From IMG/VR virus record IMGVR_UViG_3300046798_000067, positions 1-47,642 of that record: a DNA stretch of 47,642 nucleotides, one strand, 5' to 3'. Both the position numbers and the translations under genes were made by a program. Within the stretch, counting starts at the first letter, position 1. Every line of letters starts with the position of its first letter. The stretch comes from a virus. Shown one piece after another: positions 1 to 7,791 of this stretch. Below the pieces are notes generated by a model. It was not told the origin of the DNA. It saw only the letters and a program-made list of their open reading frames with translations, and searched no databases.

Positions 1-142
1 CCTGAATGCGTGGCTACGCCGGGACATCGACATCGAGTTCGGAGACGACTTCGATACCGGAGACCTGAAGCTGAAGGGCGTCTTCCGTCTCGCGGCCGGT
101 CACGGCGACTGGCGCGGTTCGTTCGGCAGCTACGGAGCATAA
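1..142 (+). CDS. Major capsid protein, C-terminal end (partial copy)
   Basis: The first full codon starts at base 2 and the frame runs 46 codons to TAA at 140-142. The peptide is identical to the last 46 residues of the capsid protein at 46526-47467, ending in GSFGSYGA. It is cut by the window edge, not by mutation. It is best read as the same gene seen again across the circular join, with six silent differences. Confidence 0.9.
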   Translation, partial: LNAWLRRDIDIEFGDDFDTGDLKLKGVFRLAAGHGDWRGSFGSYGA

Positions 143-146
143 GAAC

Positions 147-272
147 ATGAAGAAGGCAGGAAGCAAGACGAACGTCGGGACGGCCAAGAGCCGGATTTCG
201 AACGGCATCAAGAGCTGGGACGGCAAGAAGCAGGGGCCGTCGTCCAAGAACAAGGGCTTCGGCTCCAAGTAG
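147..272 (+). CDS. Small basic protein next to the capsid gene
   Basis: This is a 41-residue protein rich in Lys, Ser and Gly, starting MKKAGSKTNVG and ending NKGFGSK. It starts 4 bases after the capsid stop. It has no membrane segment or known motif. The copy at the other end of the window (47472-47597) differs at residues 14-15 (KS here, GK there). The charge would suit binding DNA or the inner capsid surface, but that is a guess. Conservation of the frame in both copies supports it being a gene. Confidence 0.65.
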   Translation: MKKAGSKTNVGTAKSRISNGIKSWDGKKQGPSSKNKGFGSK

Positions 273-282
273 AGGGGATTCG

Positions 283-768
283 ATGGCAGACGTTGGAATC
301 GACGCAACCGACTTCGGTTACGTCTCGACTCTCCGCGATCAACCGAAGGATCTCGTCGACCAGACGGCAGTCCGGCAGGGTGGCTACTGCTACGGCCGGG
401 GTTTTGCGACCTCGGCCATGACCCCAGGTAATATCGTCGTCGTCGACACCGCAGCGGCCAATTCCTTCAAGACGACCACCTCGGCGGCTGCGACCACGGC
501 CGTCGGCTATGTAGTGGCGGGACTCGGCACGGTGATGGGCGGGCAACAGTGGGACTACAGCTCCACGATCGCCTCCGGACAGCAGATCCTCATTCTCCTG
601 AAGGGAGTCGTCATCGGAGTCGCCTCCACCTCGATTGCCATCGGCGCACGGGTGGGCACTTCGACGACCGCAGGGGCGGTAGTCACGACCACGACCCAGG
701 ACACAGCAGTCGGTCGGGCAATCTCTACGGCAACTACTGCTGGAGATGCGATCTACATCCTGGTATAA
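283..768 (+). CDS. Head decoration or stabilising protein, putative
   Basis: This 161-residue protein starts at ATG after a GAGGGG ribosome site. The second half is rich in Ala, Thr, Val and Gly with beta-type alternation (for example ILILLKGVVIG), as in small trimeric capsid decoration proteins such as the DUF2190 group. Its place just after the major capsid protein agrees. No catalytic residues are seen. The same gene begins again at 47608 at the end of the window. Role is inferred from position and composition. Confidence 0.6.
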   Translation: MADVGIDATDFGYVSTLRDQPKDLVDQTAVRQGGYCYGRGFATSAMTPGNIVVVDTAAANSFKTTTSAAATTAVGYVVAGLGTVMGGQQWDYSSTIASGQQILILLKGVVIGVASTSIAIGARVGTSTTAGAVVTTTTQDTAVGRAISTATTAGDAIYILV

Positions 769-813
769 GTAGTTTCCCTATATAGGCAGCTCGGCCGAAC
801 GCTACCGGCTAAG

Positions 814-1101
814 ATGTCCCAATCAAACTACAGAGCCCTCTGGTACCCGATTTCTCGGTGGCGTTGGCATACCCACGAGAACTTCGACGATTCCCGTTCC
901 TACACGCATCTAGTTAGGCGGCGGCTTGGCGCTCGGTGGGGACACGACCATCGGGGCCGGTTCTCGTTCACCATCTTCTACGACTCGGCGATGTGCCGGG
1001 AGGGGTGTGACGTGGTGGTTGGGCACAAGCCCTACATCGGCCAGTCCACACTCGCTATCGGGACGAAGCACTGGTGGACTCTTCTCGGGCACCGGCCATG
1101 A
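814..1101 (+). CDS. Hypothetical protein, 95 aa
   Basis: The frame opens at ATG 814 and ends in an ATGA overlap with the epimerase gene at 1098, the coupling style used through this cassette. The protein is basic and aromatic, with many Arg, His and Trp, and has no family I recognise. The 45 bases before it contain a CTATATAG element but no strong ribosome site. Coding is supported mainly by the neat overlap. Confidence 0.5.
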   Translation: MSQSNYRALWYPISRWRWHTHENFDDSRSYTHLVRRRLGARWGHDHRGRFSFTIFYDSAMCREGCDVVVGHKPYIGQSTLAIGTKHWWTLLGHRP

Positions 1102-2123
1102 AGAGCATTTACATAACCGGCATCGGCGGCCTTGTCGGCTCTGCGGTAGCGGAGCGGGCGCTTGGGCTTGGGTATAGGGTCTCTGGCTCCGAGTCCGATG
1201 CTCGGGGGCGGTGGTTTGCCGGTGGTTCGGTGGGGTGGCGAGTCACCGAACTCGAAGCCAAAGGCGTGGAAGTCTTTCGTCGGGATTTTCGCGTGCGCCC
1301 GGAAGAAGCGGTCAAGGGCGCGGACGTGATCGTACACTGCGCGTCACAGCCCTCTCACGATCTCTCGAAAGAGCAGCCCGTGGAGGACTCCGCCCTCAAC
1401 TTCATGGGAACGGTAGAACTGCTTGACGCCGCACGTCTCTACGCACCCGGTGCCGTGTTCGTGTTTCTTTCAACGAATAAGGTCTATGGAGATCGTGTAA
1501 ACAAGTTTCGGTACCGTCAAGTGGGGGATCGCCTCGAGCTTGACGAAGCAGGAACAGGTCTAACGCCATGGTTCGGCGTGAGTGAGGAGATGAGCCTCGA
1601 TTCTTCACTTCATACCCCTTTCGGTGCCTCTAAAGCGGCGGCCGACCTGATGGTTCAGGAATACCGCCGTTGCTACGGGTTAAAAACAGTCTCTTTCCGT
1701 TGCGGTTGCTTAACCGGCCCTACTGGCTCTGCCGTAGAGCTGCACGGATTCCTAGGCTATCTGGTCAAGTGCGCCATGAGCGGAATTCCTTACACAATAT
1801 ATGGGTACGGCGGCTTCCAGGTACGCGATAACTTGTGTGCGTCGGACTTAGCTCAGGCAATCCTGACGTATGGGGAAAACCCCAAGGGGGCCGTCTACAA
1901 CATGGGCGGAGGCCGGGCGAACTCGGTGTCCGTTCTCGAAGCGATCAAGTATCTGAAGAAGCTAGGCCACTCGATGCCGACCCTTCACGGCCCCCAGCGC
2001 CTAGGGGACCACAAGTGGTGGATATCGGATCTCCGTAGGTTCCAGAGCGACTATCCCGGCTGGAAGCCGGAGACGGATGTCTACGAGACGATCGACTCGA
2101 TAGCGCAGAGGTACCGGGAATGA
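1098..2123 (+). CDS. NAD-dependent epimerase/dehydratase (RfbE-like)
   Basis: This 341-residue extended short-chain dehydrogenase probably remakes a nucleotide sugar. The N-terminus carries the NAD-binding GxxGxxG (ITGIGGLVG, glycines 8, 11 and 14). FLSTNKVYGD lies near 123-132 and the active-site region reads PFGASK (174-179). Phe takes the place of the usual catalytic Tyr, which I recall also in a branch of CDP-paratose 2-epimerase-like proteins. The later GCLTGP and QVRDN motifs fit that branch. ATG 1098 is chosen because it overlaps the upstream stop as ATGA; an earlier TTG at 1074 is less likely. It heads the sugar cassette running to 5741. Confidence 0.85.
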   Translation: MKSIYITGIGGLVGSAVAERALGLGYRVSGSESDARGRWFAGGSVGWRVTELEAKGVEVFRRDFRVRPEEAVKGADVIVHCASQPSHDLSKEQPVEDSALNFMGTVELLDAARLYAPGAVFVFLSTNKVYGDRVNKFRYRQVGDRLELDEAGTGLTPWFGVSEEMSLDSSLHTPFGASKAAADLMVQEYRRCYGLKTVSFRCGCLTGPTGSAVELHGFLGYLVKCAMSGIPYTIYGYGGFQVRDNLCASDLAQAILTYGENPKGAVYNMGGGRANSVSVLEAIKYLKKLGHSMPTLHGPQRLGDHKWWISDLRRFQSDYPGWKPETDVYETIDSIAQRYRE

Positions 2124-2377
2124 ACATCGCGCGGATTGTAGCTGAGGAGTTCATTAAGGCACTCGATAGGCCCGGCGATCAGGTCATCACCGCCGATTAC
2201 GCCCGCGTGGAGGACATGCGAAGGGCTGCGGTTGCCGCATGCGAGCGGGTGGCTGCGGAAATGGCGGAAATGGCGGCGAAGGATTTTCTAGCCACCTCCC
2301 TGCTTCAGCAGTCGAGCTATGTCGTTGATGCGTTGGGTGAGATTAAGCGCGGCCGTGACGAGGTGCTTTCCAAGTGA
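2120..2377 (+). CDS. Hypothetical helical protein, 85 aa
   Basis: The gene overlaps the epimerase stop (ATGA) and its own stop overlaps the GTG of the next gene. The protein is predicted helical, with Ala and Glu repeats such as AAEMAEMAAKDF, and has no membrane segment or motif. Its tight coupling inside the sugar cassette suggests co-expression with the flanking enzymes, but no function can be read from the sequence. Confidence 0.65.
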   Translation: MNIARIVAEEFIKALDRPGDQVITADYARVEDMRRAAVAACERVAAEMAEMAAKDFLATSLLQQSSYVVDALGEIKRGRDEVLSK

Positions 2378-2970
2378 AGGCTCGCGACGCGAACGATGTA
2401 GTGGAGGAGTTAAGGGCAGATACGCGCCTCTACCTCCCCGCCCTCACCAAGCGCCGGGGCTTCTCGACTTCGCGCGTCGAGCATCTCTTGAACGGACTCG
2501 TCCGGAAGATGCCGAAAGACGAGTGCTACTTCGAGGTAGGGACTCTCGAGGGCCGGACGCTCGAAGCTGCTGCGGTCGGAAATGAGACAAAAATGCTCTT
2601 CGCGTGCGACCCGTGCGAGAAGTACGGAAGAGAGCCGGAGCCGTTTCCCTCCAACGTCTACTTCATGAAGCGGACTTGGCGGGATGTCCTTCAGTTGGAG
2701 AAACTCCCACCGATCGGCCTCTGCTTCTACGACGGGCTACACGACGAGGGCGAGACGTTCTCGTTCATGATGGAGCTTCAGCGCTACGCCGCGGACGAGC
2801 TGATGCTCGTGCTCGACGACTGGGACCGGCTAACGGTCCGGCGAGGCGCATTCCGCGCCGCCGGATGGGATCTCTTCCGAGAGATGCCGAGTTACGGAGA
2901 CGGTCTCACGTGCCCGCAGGATCACTTCGGGTGGTCATTCGGCGTAGCCCTCTTCAGGTACGGACGATGA
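2374..2970 (+). CDS. Class I methyltransferase-like protein
   Basis: This 198-residue protein starts at GTG. It has the pattern of the Methyltransf_24 type: YFEVGTLEGRTL (a glycine-containing SAM-binding loop, about residues 50-61), then an acidic strand end FACDP, then CFYDGLHDEGET and LVLDDWD, which resemble the DG-H and DDW segments of cephalosporin-hydroxylase and sugar methyltransferases. It probably modifies a sugar made or transferred by its neighbours. The family is inferred from motifs alone, and the acceptor is unknown. Confidence 0.6.
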   Translation: MKARDANDVVEELRADTRLYLPALTKRRGFSTSRVEHLLNGLVRKMPKDECYFEVGTLEGRTLEAAAVGNETKMLFACDPCEKYGREPEPFPSNVYFMKRTWRDVLQLEKLPPIGLCFYDGLHDEGETFSFMMELQRYAADELMLVLDDWDRLTVRRGAFRAAGWDLFREMPSYGDGLTCPQDHFGWSFGVALFRYGR

Positions 2971-3137
2971 TCTACAGGCGGCGGGAAGGCGAACTGATCC
3001 GGTCGTGGCAGCTTGGGCTGCAGTGGTGGCGCGGGCCGCTTGTCTGGCTTGGGAGAAGCATTGCGTTCGGCCTCCACCTCTATCGCACCCCGAACGGCGG
3101 GGGCGAGCAAGGACTCGGGTTTTACCGATGGCGATAG
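2967..3137 (+). CDS. Small basic protein in the sugar cassette, 56 aa
   Basis: The ATG overlaps the stop of the methyltransferase gene (ATGA), and the last 10 bases overlap the start of the next glycosyltransferase. The protein begins MIYRRREGELIRSW and is rich in Arg, Trp and Gly, with one short hydrophobic stretch near residues 24-38. The double overlap is the main evidence that it is translated. No family recognised. Confidence 0.6.
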   Translation: MIYRRREGELIRSWQLGLQWWRGPLVWLGRSIAFGLHLYRTPNGGGEQGLGFYRWR

Positions 3138-4096
3138 TCTACCCCTGGGAAGATCCGAACGCAGCCGAGCACGTCCGGAAGCGCCAGCGTGTCTGGCAAA
3201 ACATGAGCGGCCCATCCATCCGGATCGACCTCCCGAAGCGCCGACCCGCAGTCGAGCTCCCGCGCGCCCTACAGGGACTCTCCTACGGAGCCGTCATCAT
3301 GACCCACAACGGCTTCGAGAACGGTCGACTTTCCATCCTGCTGTCATCCCTCCCCGAGAACCTCCCGGTGGTCGTGTCTTCGGACGCAATCGACGAGAGC
3401 GAGATGGAGCAGGACCGGAGAGTCGCCGAGTGGCACGGAGCCGACTTCAAGTGGTCTCGTCCGTGGGCTGGGAGAGCCGGGAACGCCATCAACTGTATGA
3501 AGGTGACGAACTGGGTCTACACGCTCTTCCTCATGGATGACGTGTGGCTCTTCCCGGAGACGACGCTCGAGGCGCTTCGCTGGGCGTACATCTACCAGCA
3601 GAACGGAATCCCGCTCGCGGGGCTAGCGATCGGTGGCTACGAGTCCTACCACGACTGGAAGAAGTGGGGATTCCAGTCCTGGCAAGACTGCCTCGATCGA
3701 CCGTTTCTGTTCGAGAAAATCCCGCCGCACCCCGGCTTCCTCCGTGCGCCCTGCCTTTACAAGAACCCGTTCGGGGCATGCATGCTCATCATGCGCCCCG
3801 CCTACGACGACCTCGGCGGCTTCACGCCGAAGTACTGGGCGAACGACGACGTCTTCAACCACGACGTCTGGTTGTCGGACAAGTGGGTGAACGCGGCGAT
3901 GCCCGGCCGCGGTTACATCCACTACGGAGCCCAGTCGAACCACTTCGGAGAGACAGCCGAGTGGATCGGGAAGTTCGAGGACGCGACTGGGATGACGGCG
4001 GAGCAGTCTGGAGCAAAGCAAGTCGAGTCGATCTATCGGTGGAAGGACAGGCTCGGCACGAAGTTCCTCGTGATGGGCGGAACGGAGTCGGTATGA
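3128..4096 (+). CDS. Glycosyltransferase, GT2/GT-A-like
   Basis: This 322-residue protein probably transfers a sugar from a nucleotide donor. GAVIMTHNG near residues 54-62 resembles the first strand and loop of GT-A enzymes. FLMDDVW (134-140) supplies a DxD-like metal site, and a later NDDVFNHD segment sits where an acidic catalytic motif is common. ATG 3128 is chosen because upstream sequence is used by the 56-aa gene in another frame. Its stop overlaps the ATG of the following gene fragment (ATGA). With the epimerase and methyltransferase it forms a likely virion- or host-glycan modification cassette. Confidence 0.65.
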   Translation: MAIVYPWEDPNAAEHVRKRQRVWQNMSGPSIRIDLPKRRPAVELPRALQGLSYGAVIMTHNGFENGRLSILLSSLPENLPVVVSSDAIDESEMEQDRRVAEWHGADFKWSRPWAGRAGNAINCMKVTNWVYTLFLMDDVWLFPETTLEALRWAYIYQQNGIPLAGLAIGGYESYHDWKKWGFQSWQDCLDRPFLFEKIPPHPGFLRAPCLYKNPFGACMLIMRPAYDDLGGFTPKYWANDDVFNHDVWLSDKWVNAAMPGRGYIHYGAQSNHFGETAEWIGKFEDATGMTAEQSGAKQVESIYRWKDRLGTKFLVMGGTESV

Positions 4097-4134
4097 AGAT
4101 CATTTGCCCGGCCGGTATCGGTGATTGGTCGTGA
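4093..4134 (+). pseudogene. 5' fragment of GT9-like gene (copy A)
   Basis: The frame reads MKIICPAGIGDWS and then stops at TGA 4132. The peptide is the typical start of a GT9-like glycosyltransferase. The continuing frame (DWSWIWSKL) is found 630 bases later, after the HNH gene. The 8-mer GATTGGTC occurs at 4123-4130 and again at 4752-4759, marking the break. This looks like the original 5' end of the gene, cut off by an insertion. Confidence 0.65.
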
Positions 4135-4145
4135 AGGGCTGGAAG

Positions 4146-4652
4146 ATGCCCGTCGGCTGGAAGTCTGTCACGGCCGAATTGCTCCTTCGTCGGCTACACG
4201 AGCGGATCGCCAAGGAGCCTGAGACGGGCTGCTGGCTCTGGATCGGCCAACGCTCAAAGAGCGGCTACGCGACGTTCTGGATCTTCAAGAAGAACTTCCG
4301 GGTGCATCGACTAATGGCTTGGATGTACTTGGGCTACGACGACGACGGTAAACACGAAGTCTGCCATCGCTGCAACATCAAGCTCTGCGTTAACCCGACT
4401 CATCTCTACATCGCTACTCACGCCCAGAACATGCGCGATGCGGCTCACGATGGGCTCATCCCAAAGCGGAAGGGCGAGAAGGCGGCGCACGCCATCCTCA
4501 CTGAACTACAGGTCAAGGACGCTATGGCCGCCGTTCGAGGAGGCATGACTCATCGGGCCGTGGCCGCGATATACGCCGTCGATCGAACCACCATCACCGC
4601 AATCATGCGCGGGAAGAACTGGAAGCATCTCAACCCAGAGGAAATGCACTAA
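4146..4652 (+). CDS. HNH homing endonuclease
   Basis: This 168-residue protein carries an HNH core of the HNH_3 type: HEVCHRC (70-76) followed by CVNPTHLYI (81-89), with upstream GCWLWIG and FRVHRLMAW. The C-terminal part (MTHRAVAAIYAVDRTTI) looks like a helix-turn-helix DNA-recognition segment. ATG 4146 is preferred for its GAAGGG site; GTG 4131 is possible. It sits inside a disrupted glycosyltransferase gene, as expected of a mobile homing gene. A second, related HNH gene is at 33023-33469. Confidence 0.9.
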   Translation: MPVGWKSVTAELLLRRLHERIAKEPETGCWLWIGQRSKSGYATFWIFKKNFRVHRLMAWMYLGYDDDGKHEVCHRCNIKLCVNPTHLYIATHAQNMRDAAHDGLIPKRKGEKAAHAILTELQVKDAMAAVRGGMTHRAVAAIYAVDRTTITAIMRGKNWKHLNPEEMH

Positions 4653-4741
4653 TGGATGACAGCCGGAAGCCTGTTGGAGAGGAGAAGCTCAACTCGATGC
4701 CGAAGGGAATGAAGATTATCGTTCCGGCCGGCATCGGTTGA
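4652..4741 (+). CDS. Second 5' end of the GT9-like gene (copy B)
   Basis: The frame begins in a TAATG overlap with the HNH stop and reads MDDSRKPVGEEKLNSMPKG, then MKIIVPAGIG, then TGA. The last ten residues duplicate copy A (MKIICPAGIG) but with third-base changes, so the copies are diverged. A +1 shift at GGT-TGA-G would lead straight into the main glycosyltransferase frame. Translation as a free 29-residue peptide is possible but doubtful. Confidence 0.4.
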   Translation: MDDSRKPVGEEKLNSMPKGMKIIVPAGIG

Positions 4742-5741
4742 GAAAACCCTCGATTGGTCATGGATTTGGAGCAAGCTCGTCAGCGTCAAGAACGAGATCG
4801 ATAGCGTCCGCGTCATCGACGGAGCCCCCCGCCGCACGGTTCCCTACGTGAAGGCTTGCGGAGTCGAAGACGCTAACTACGACATCGACTTCCCGGAGAA
4901 GGACGAAATCTCGATCACCAGGGGCAACTACCAGATGATCCTGACGGTGGAGAGCCACCAGGGACTCATGTGGCACCAGCGCCCGACCTGGGAGAAGATC
5001 CGGAAGCTGAATGTTCCTACGCTTCTCCTAGAAGCCAACCAGCACCTCGAGCAAGGCCTTCCCCTTCACGAGTGGCTGCCGGACCTCCCGACGGACTACC
5101 ACTACCCGCTCTTCGTCTCGGACGCGGACCGGGCTTCCGGCCGGAAGAAGACCCTGAACGCCATCACCGGCACTCCCAGAGAGGCCGGGCACCCGATGAC
5201 GGAAGGGCCAGTCGTCGGCTTCTCCTGCGCCTCCTACAAGGGCTCGGATGCCTGGGATACCTGGGGACGGGAGCAGTGGGTCGACTTCCTGACCCGCATC
5301 ATGGCGCTCGGCTGGAGGCCGCTTGCGGTCGGAGGAGGCTGGGATGATCTCACTTACACCGTCGCCCTGGAGCTCGACCTCCCGCACACCGTCGGGAAGA
5401 CGTCCGTCACCGAGATGATCGCCCAGATGGAATACCTCGATGCCTACATCGGCTTCTCGTCGGGGATGAACGTCATCCGCACAGTTTTGAACAAACCGGC
5501 AATGGCCCTCTGGCCGTGCAATGCCAAATGCGACCAGAAGGAGCTTTCCAGGTCGTGGGTTCCTCCCCTCATGCTGGAGTCCGAGCGGTACGTGGCGAGC
5601 GTGTGGCGGCCGGTCAACGACGTGTGGCCCGTCGCCAAGCGATTCCTTAACACCTGCGGCATGGAGCTAGGCCCAGACTCACTGGTAAAAGCGTATCCAA
5701 ACCGATACAACGGGAGCGGAGTGCAAGATGGCATTCGGTAA
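4713..5741 (+). pseudogene. GT9-like glycosyltransferase, 5' end disrupted
   Basis: The frame is open from 4713 and reads EKTLDWSWIWSKL from 4740, but the first ATG or GTG in frame is GTG 4848, which has no ribosome site. Without the HNH insertion the gene would begin MKIICPAGIGDWSWIWSKL, a usual start for GT9/heptosyltransferase-like phage proteins. The rest is intact for about 297 codons, with GPVVGFSCASYKG and DAYIGFSSGMN matching the donor-binding half of GT9 enzymes. It is either inactive, made as an N-truncated form, or rescued by frameshifting. The end overlaps the next gene by 14 bases. Confidence 0.65.
5693..5708. promoter_or_regulatory. Dyad GTATC-N6-GATAC, copy 1
   Basis: GTATC and GATAC form a perfect 5-bp inverted repeat around CAAACC. 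It lies inside the end of the glycosyltransferase frame, 19 bases before ATG 5728. The same dyad is seen at 41374, 42237, 44408 and 44548. It could be an operator or an RNA hairpin. Confidence 0.55.
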
Positions 5742-5895
5742 GCGCGGCAGTGGAGAGATCCTAAAGGCCGAGGTCGAGAAAGCTCGTCGCGGCACGCGGA
5801 AGCGCTCGAAGTCGAAGAAAAAGGCCATTGCGGCTAAGAAAAAGGCCGTTCCGAAGGCCAAGCCGAAGGCAAAGAGGCGGCGGAAGAGGGTCTAG
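5728..5895 (+). CDS. Small Lys/Arg-rich protein, 55 aa
   Basis: The protein starts MAFGKRGSGEILKAEVEKARRG, broken here at 22 only for naming; the C-terminal half is almost entirely Lys, Arg, Ala and Pro (a histone-tail-like AAKKKAVPKAKPKAK stretch). It overlaps the upstream gene by 14 bases and is followed at once by the TTG of the next gene. Such composition suits binding DNA or RNA non-specifically. It may be a nucleoid-type or packaged basic protein, but this is inference. Confidence 0.65.
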   Translation: MAFGKRGSGEILKAEVEKARRGTRKRSKSKKKAIAAKKKAVPKAKPKAKRRRKRV

Positions 5896-7791
5896 TTGCC
5901 GAGCAAGTGGCAATATCCACGATACGGAGAGGCTTGGAGCGAGTGCCAATGGTGCGGACAGGAGTATCCGGCATCGCTCATATGGCTGAATCCGCGCTAC
6001 GGCTGGCAATGCTACAAGTGCTGGGACGGTCTCGTACAGAGAGACCAGATCCTACAGCCGATCTTCCCGTACGAAGGCACCCGTAGGACCCCAGCGCCGG
6101 TAATTCCGAGGCTGGAAGGCGTCGGGGCCTCCCTAGAGCCGACTTACGACTACTTCCTCCGGGACCGCATCACCGGGATCGTCTACGAAGTCCATCTTCC
6201 GCCCTTTTCGATCGTCGAGGGCGGAATTATCGTCTATTTCACCACTACTCTCCCGACTCTGACCGTCTCCGACGAGACGGACAACGTCTGGGACGGCCTC
6301 CGGGGCATCACGAACGGCTGGGACCTCTACGTCCGTAACGGAGCGATCGCTACCGAGCTGAACCCGATTGCCCTGAACCTCGAGATCGTGGACGGAATCT
6401 GCGATTTCGGCACGATTACATCTCTCTGCTCGGTCTACATGCAGGACCAGGCAACGGCTGACGTCTACCTGGCCGACTTCTCGACGACTCCGCCGACTCT
6501 GACGCTTTCCGGCTCCCCCGGAACGACTTTCGACGCGGTACAGGCCGGAGACGGTTGGTTTATCGTCGTTTCTGGCGCGGCGCTCTTCTCGGCCGTATCC
6601 CCTCCAGCCGATGCAGTCGTCTTTTCGAACGATTGTATCGTGGGGGGTACTCCCATCGATTCGGGGGGCACTGGCCCCGGCATCACGCCGACTCCGGACC
6701 CACCGACGGTCACTTGCCCGTCCACCGTCATCACGGACCTGGACGTAGCTTTTACGGCAGTCGTGACGCTTCCCGCGGGGGTTACCGCAGTCGATTACCT
6801 ATGGGACTACGGAGACGGCACGACGGAGGACACGGGAACGACCCCGACTGCCTCTCACAGCTATGCCTCCATCGGCATCTACACGGTCAACGTGACGCTG
6901 ACGGACAATTTCGGTCGGCAGGTATCGGCCGGGGGATGTCCGTTGACACTCGAGGGCGAGCCGGTGGTTGTGGTCTGTCCGGATGCAGTAATTTCCGATC
7001 TCGATGTGGACTTCACAGCGACTCCTCCGGCCGGAGTCGTCACGAACTACCACTGGAATTTCGGCGACGGAAATACCGCAGATACGGGCACCACCGCGAC
7101 GACTTCACATACTTACGCCACCGCGGGCACCTACGACGTGGTTCTTACTGTCACCACGACGACGGGTAGCGGAGCAAGCCCCGACTGCCCCGTTACGACC
7201 ACCGCGCCGACGTGCAACGTTGCCCCCCTGCTCAGCGACGATACCTGCTGGAATGCCGATGGCAGCGGCCACGGCGTCACGTTCGACCGGCTATCGATTC
7301 CGCCGACCGTCACAATCGACAACATGGATGGGCTCGCCGATACGGCCTCCTTCGAGGCGTGCTCCGCGAGCCGCAGCGGCGGCCTAATTGCGGACTTCGG
7401 ATCGCACGTCCAAGAACTCGACACCGACCATGTGGGGGCGCTCACTTCGACGAACATACAGCTCCTATCAGCGGCGACCCAAGGCGGCGCAGGTGGAGCA
7501 ATCGATGGCTTCAGCGTCTACCTCCAGGACCCAGGCGGGAGCGGAGACCGGATGAGCACGTACTTCGTCCACTCCGATCAGTCCGGAGGCGAGTGGATGT
7601 CGCTGCGGCTCGGTGCCAAGCCGGGGCGGATCATCAAGTACTCCTGTCCGTATCTGTGCCTGAGGCTCCCGACTACGCCGCCCGTAGTATCTGGCGGAGG
7701 GTGCTTCTTCCCGAGCACCATGCACCCCGGGGACGAGTCGCACGTCGTATGCACGGATCTCGATGAAACCGGCTGTACGATACCGTCATGA
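5896..7791 (+). CDS. Virion surface protein with Cys4 site and two PKD domains
   Basis: This 631-residue protein begins at TTG directly after the upstream TAG. Residues 17-43 hold two CxxC pairs (CQWC and CYKC), probably a zinc site. Two PKD-like beta domains follow at about 269-342 and 357-428, each with a WDYGDG or WNFGDG turn and a SHSYA or SHTYA strand. The remainder is beta-rich and unassigned. PKD domains in phage proteins usually act in display or adhesion. The stop overlaps the next ATG. A role as accessory fibre or head decoration is inferred. Confidence 0.7.
   Translation: MPSKWQYPRYGEAWSECQWCGQEYPASLIWLNPRYGWQCYKCWDGLVQRDQILQPIFPYEGTRRTPAPVIPRLEGVGASLEPTYDYFLRDRITGIVYEVHLPPFSIVEGGIIVYFTTTLPTLTVSDETDNVWDGLRGITNGWDLYVRNGAIATELNPIALNLEIVDGICDFGTITSLCSVYMQDQATADVYLADFSTTPPTLTLSGSPGTTFDAVQAGDGWFIVVSGAALFSAVSPPADAVVFSNDCIVGGTPIDSGGTGPGITPTPDPPTVTCPSTVITDLDVAFTAVVTLPAGVTAVDYLWDYGDGTTEDTGTTPTASHSYASIGIYTVNVTLTDNFGRQVSAGGCPLTLEGEPVVVVCPDAVISDLDVDFTATPPAGVVTNYHWNFGDGNTADTGTTATTSHTYATAGTYDVVLTVTTTTGSGASPDCPVTTTAPTCNVAPLLSDDTCWNADGSGHGVTFDRLSIPPTVTIDNMDGLADTASFEACSASRSGGLIADFGSHVQELDTDHVGALTSTNIQLLSAATQGGAGGAIDGFSVYLQDPGGSGDRMSTYFVHSDQSGGEWMSLRLGAKPGRIIKYSCPYLCLRLPTTPPVVSGGGCFFPSTMHPGDESHVVCTDLDETGCTIPS

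Larger units (their letters stand above)
1..317. repeat. Left copy of near-identical terminal repeat
   Basis: This segment matches 47326-47642 over all 317 bases with 11 substitutions (positions 43, 55, 58, 61, 94, 97, 186, 187, 188, 190, 191) and no indels. The six changes in the capsid gene are all at third codon positions and silent. The other five are clustered in the next small gene. The pattern fits an assembly that closed on itself across two strain variants, so the real genome would be about 47,325 bp. A true terminal repeat would be expected to be identical. Confidence 0.9.

Noticed and set aside
1272-1640. Loss of the catalytic Tyr in the epimerase as a sign of a dead enzyme
   Set aside because: FGASK in place of YxxxK is, as far as I recall, usual in a branch of RfbE-like proteins, so inactivity should not be assumed.
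4131-4751. Group I intron around the HNH gene
   Set aside because: The 8-mer at both edges allows in-frame joining, but with the exon ending in T the intron would not end in G, and no P7-type core was recognised. RNA testing is still worthwhile.
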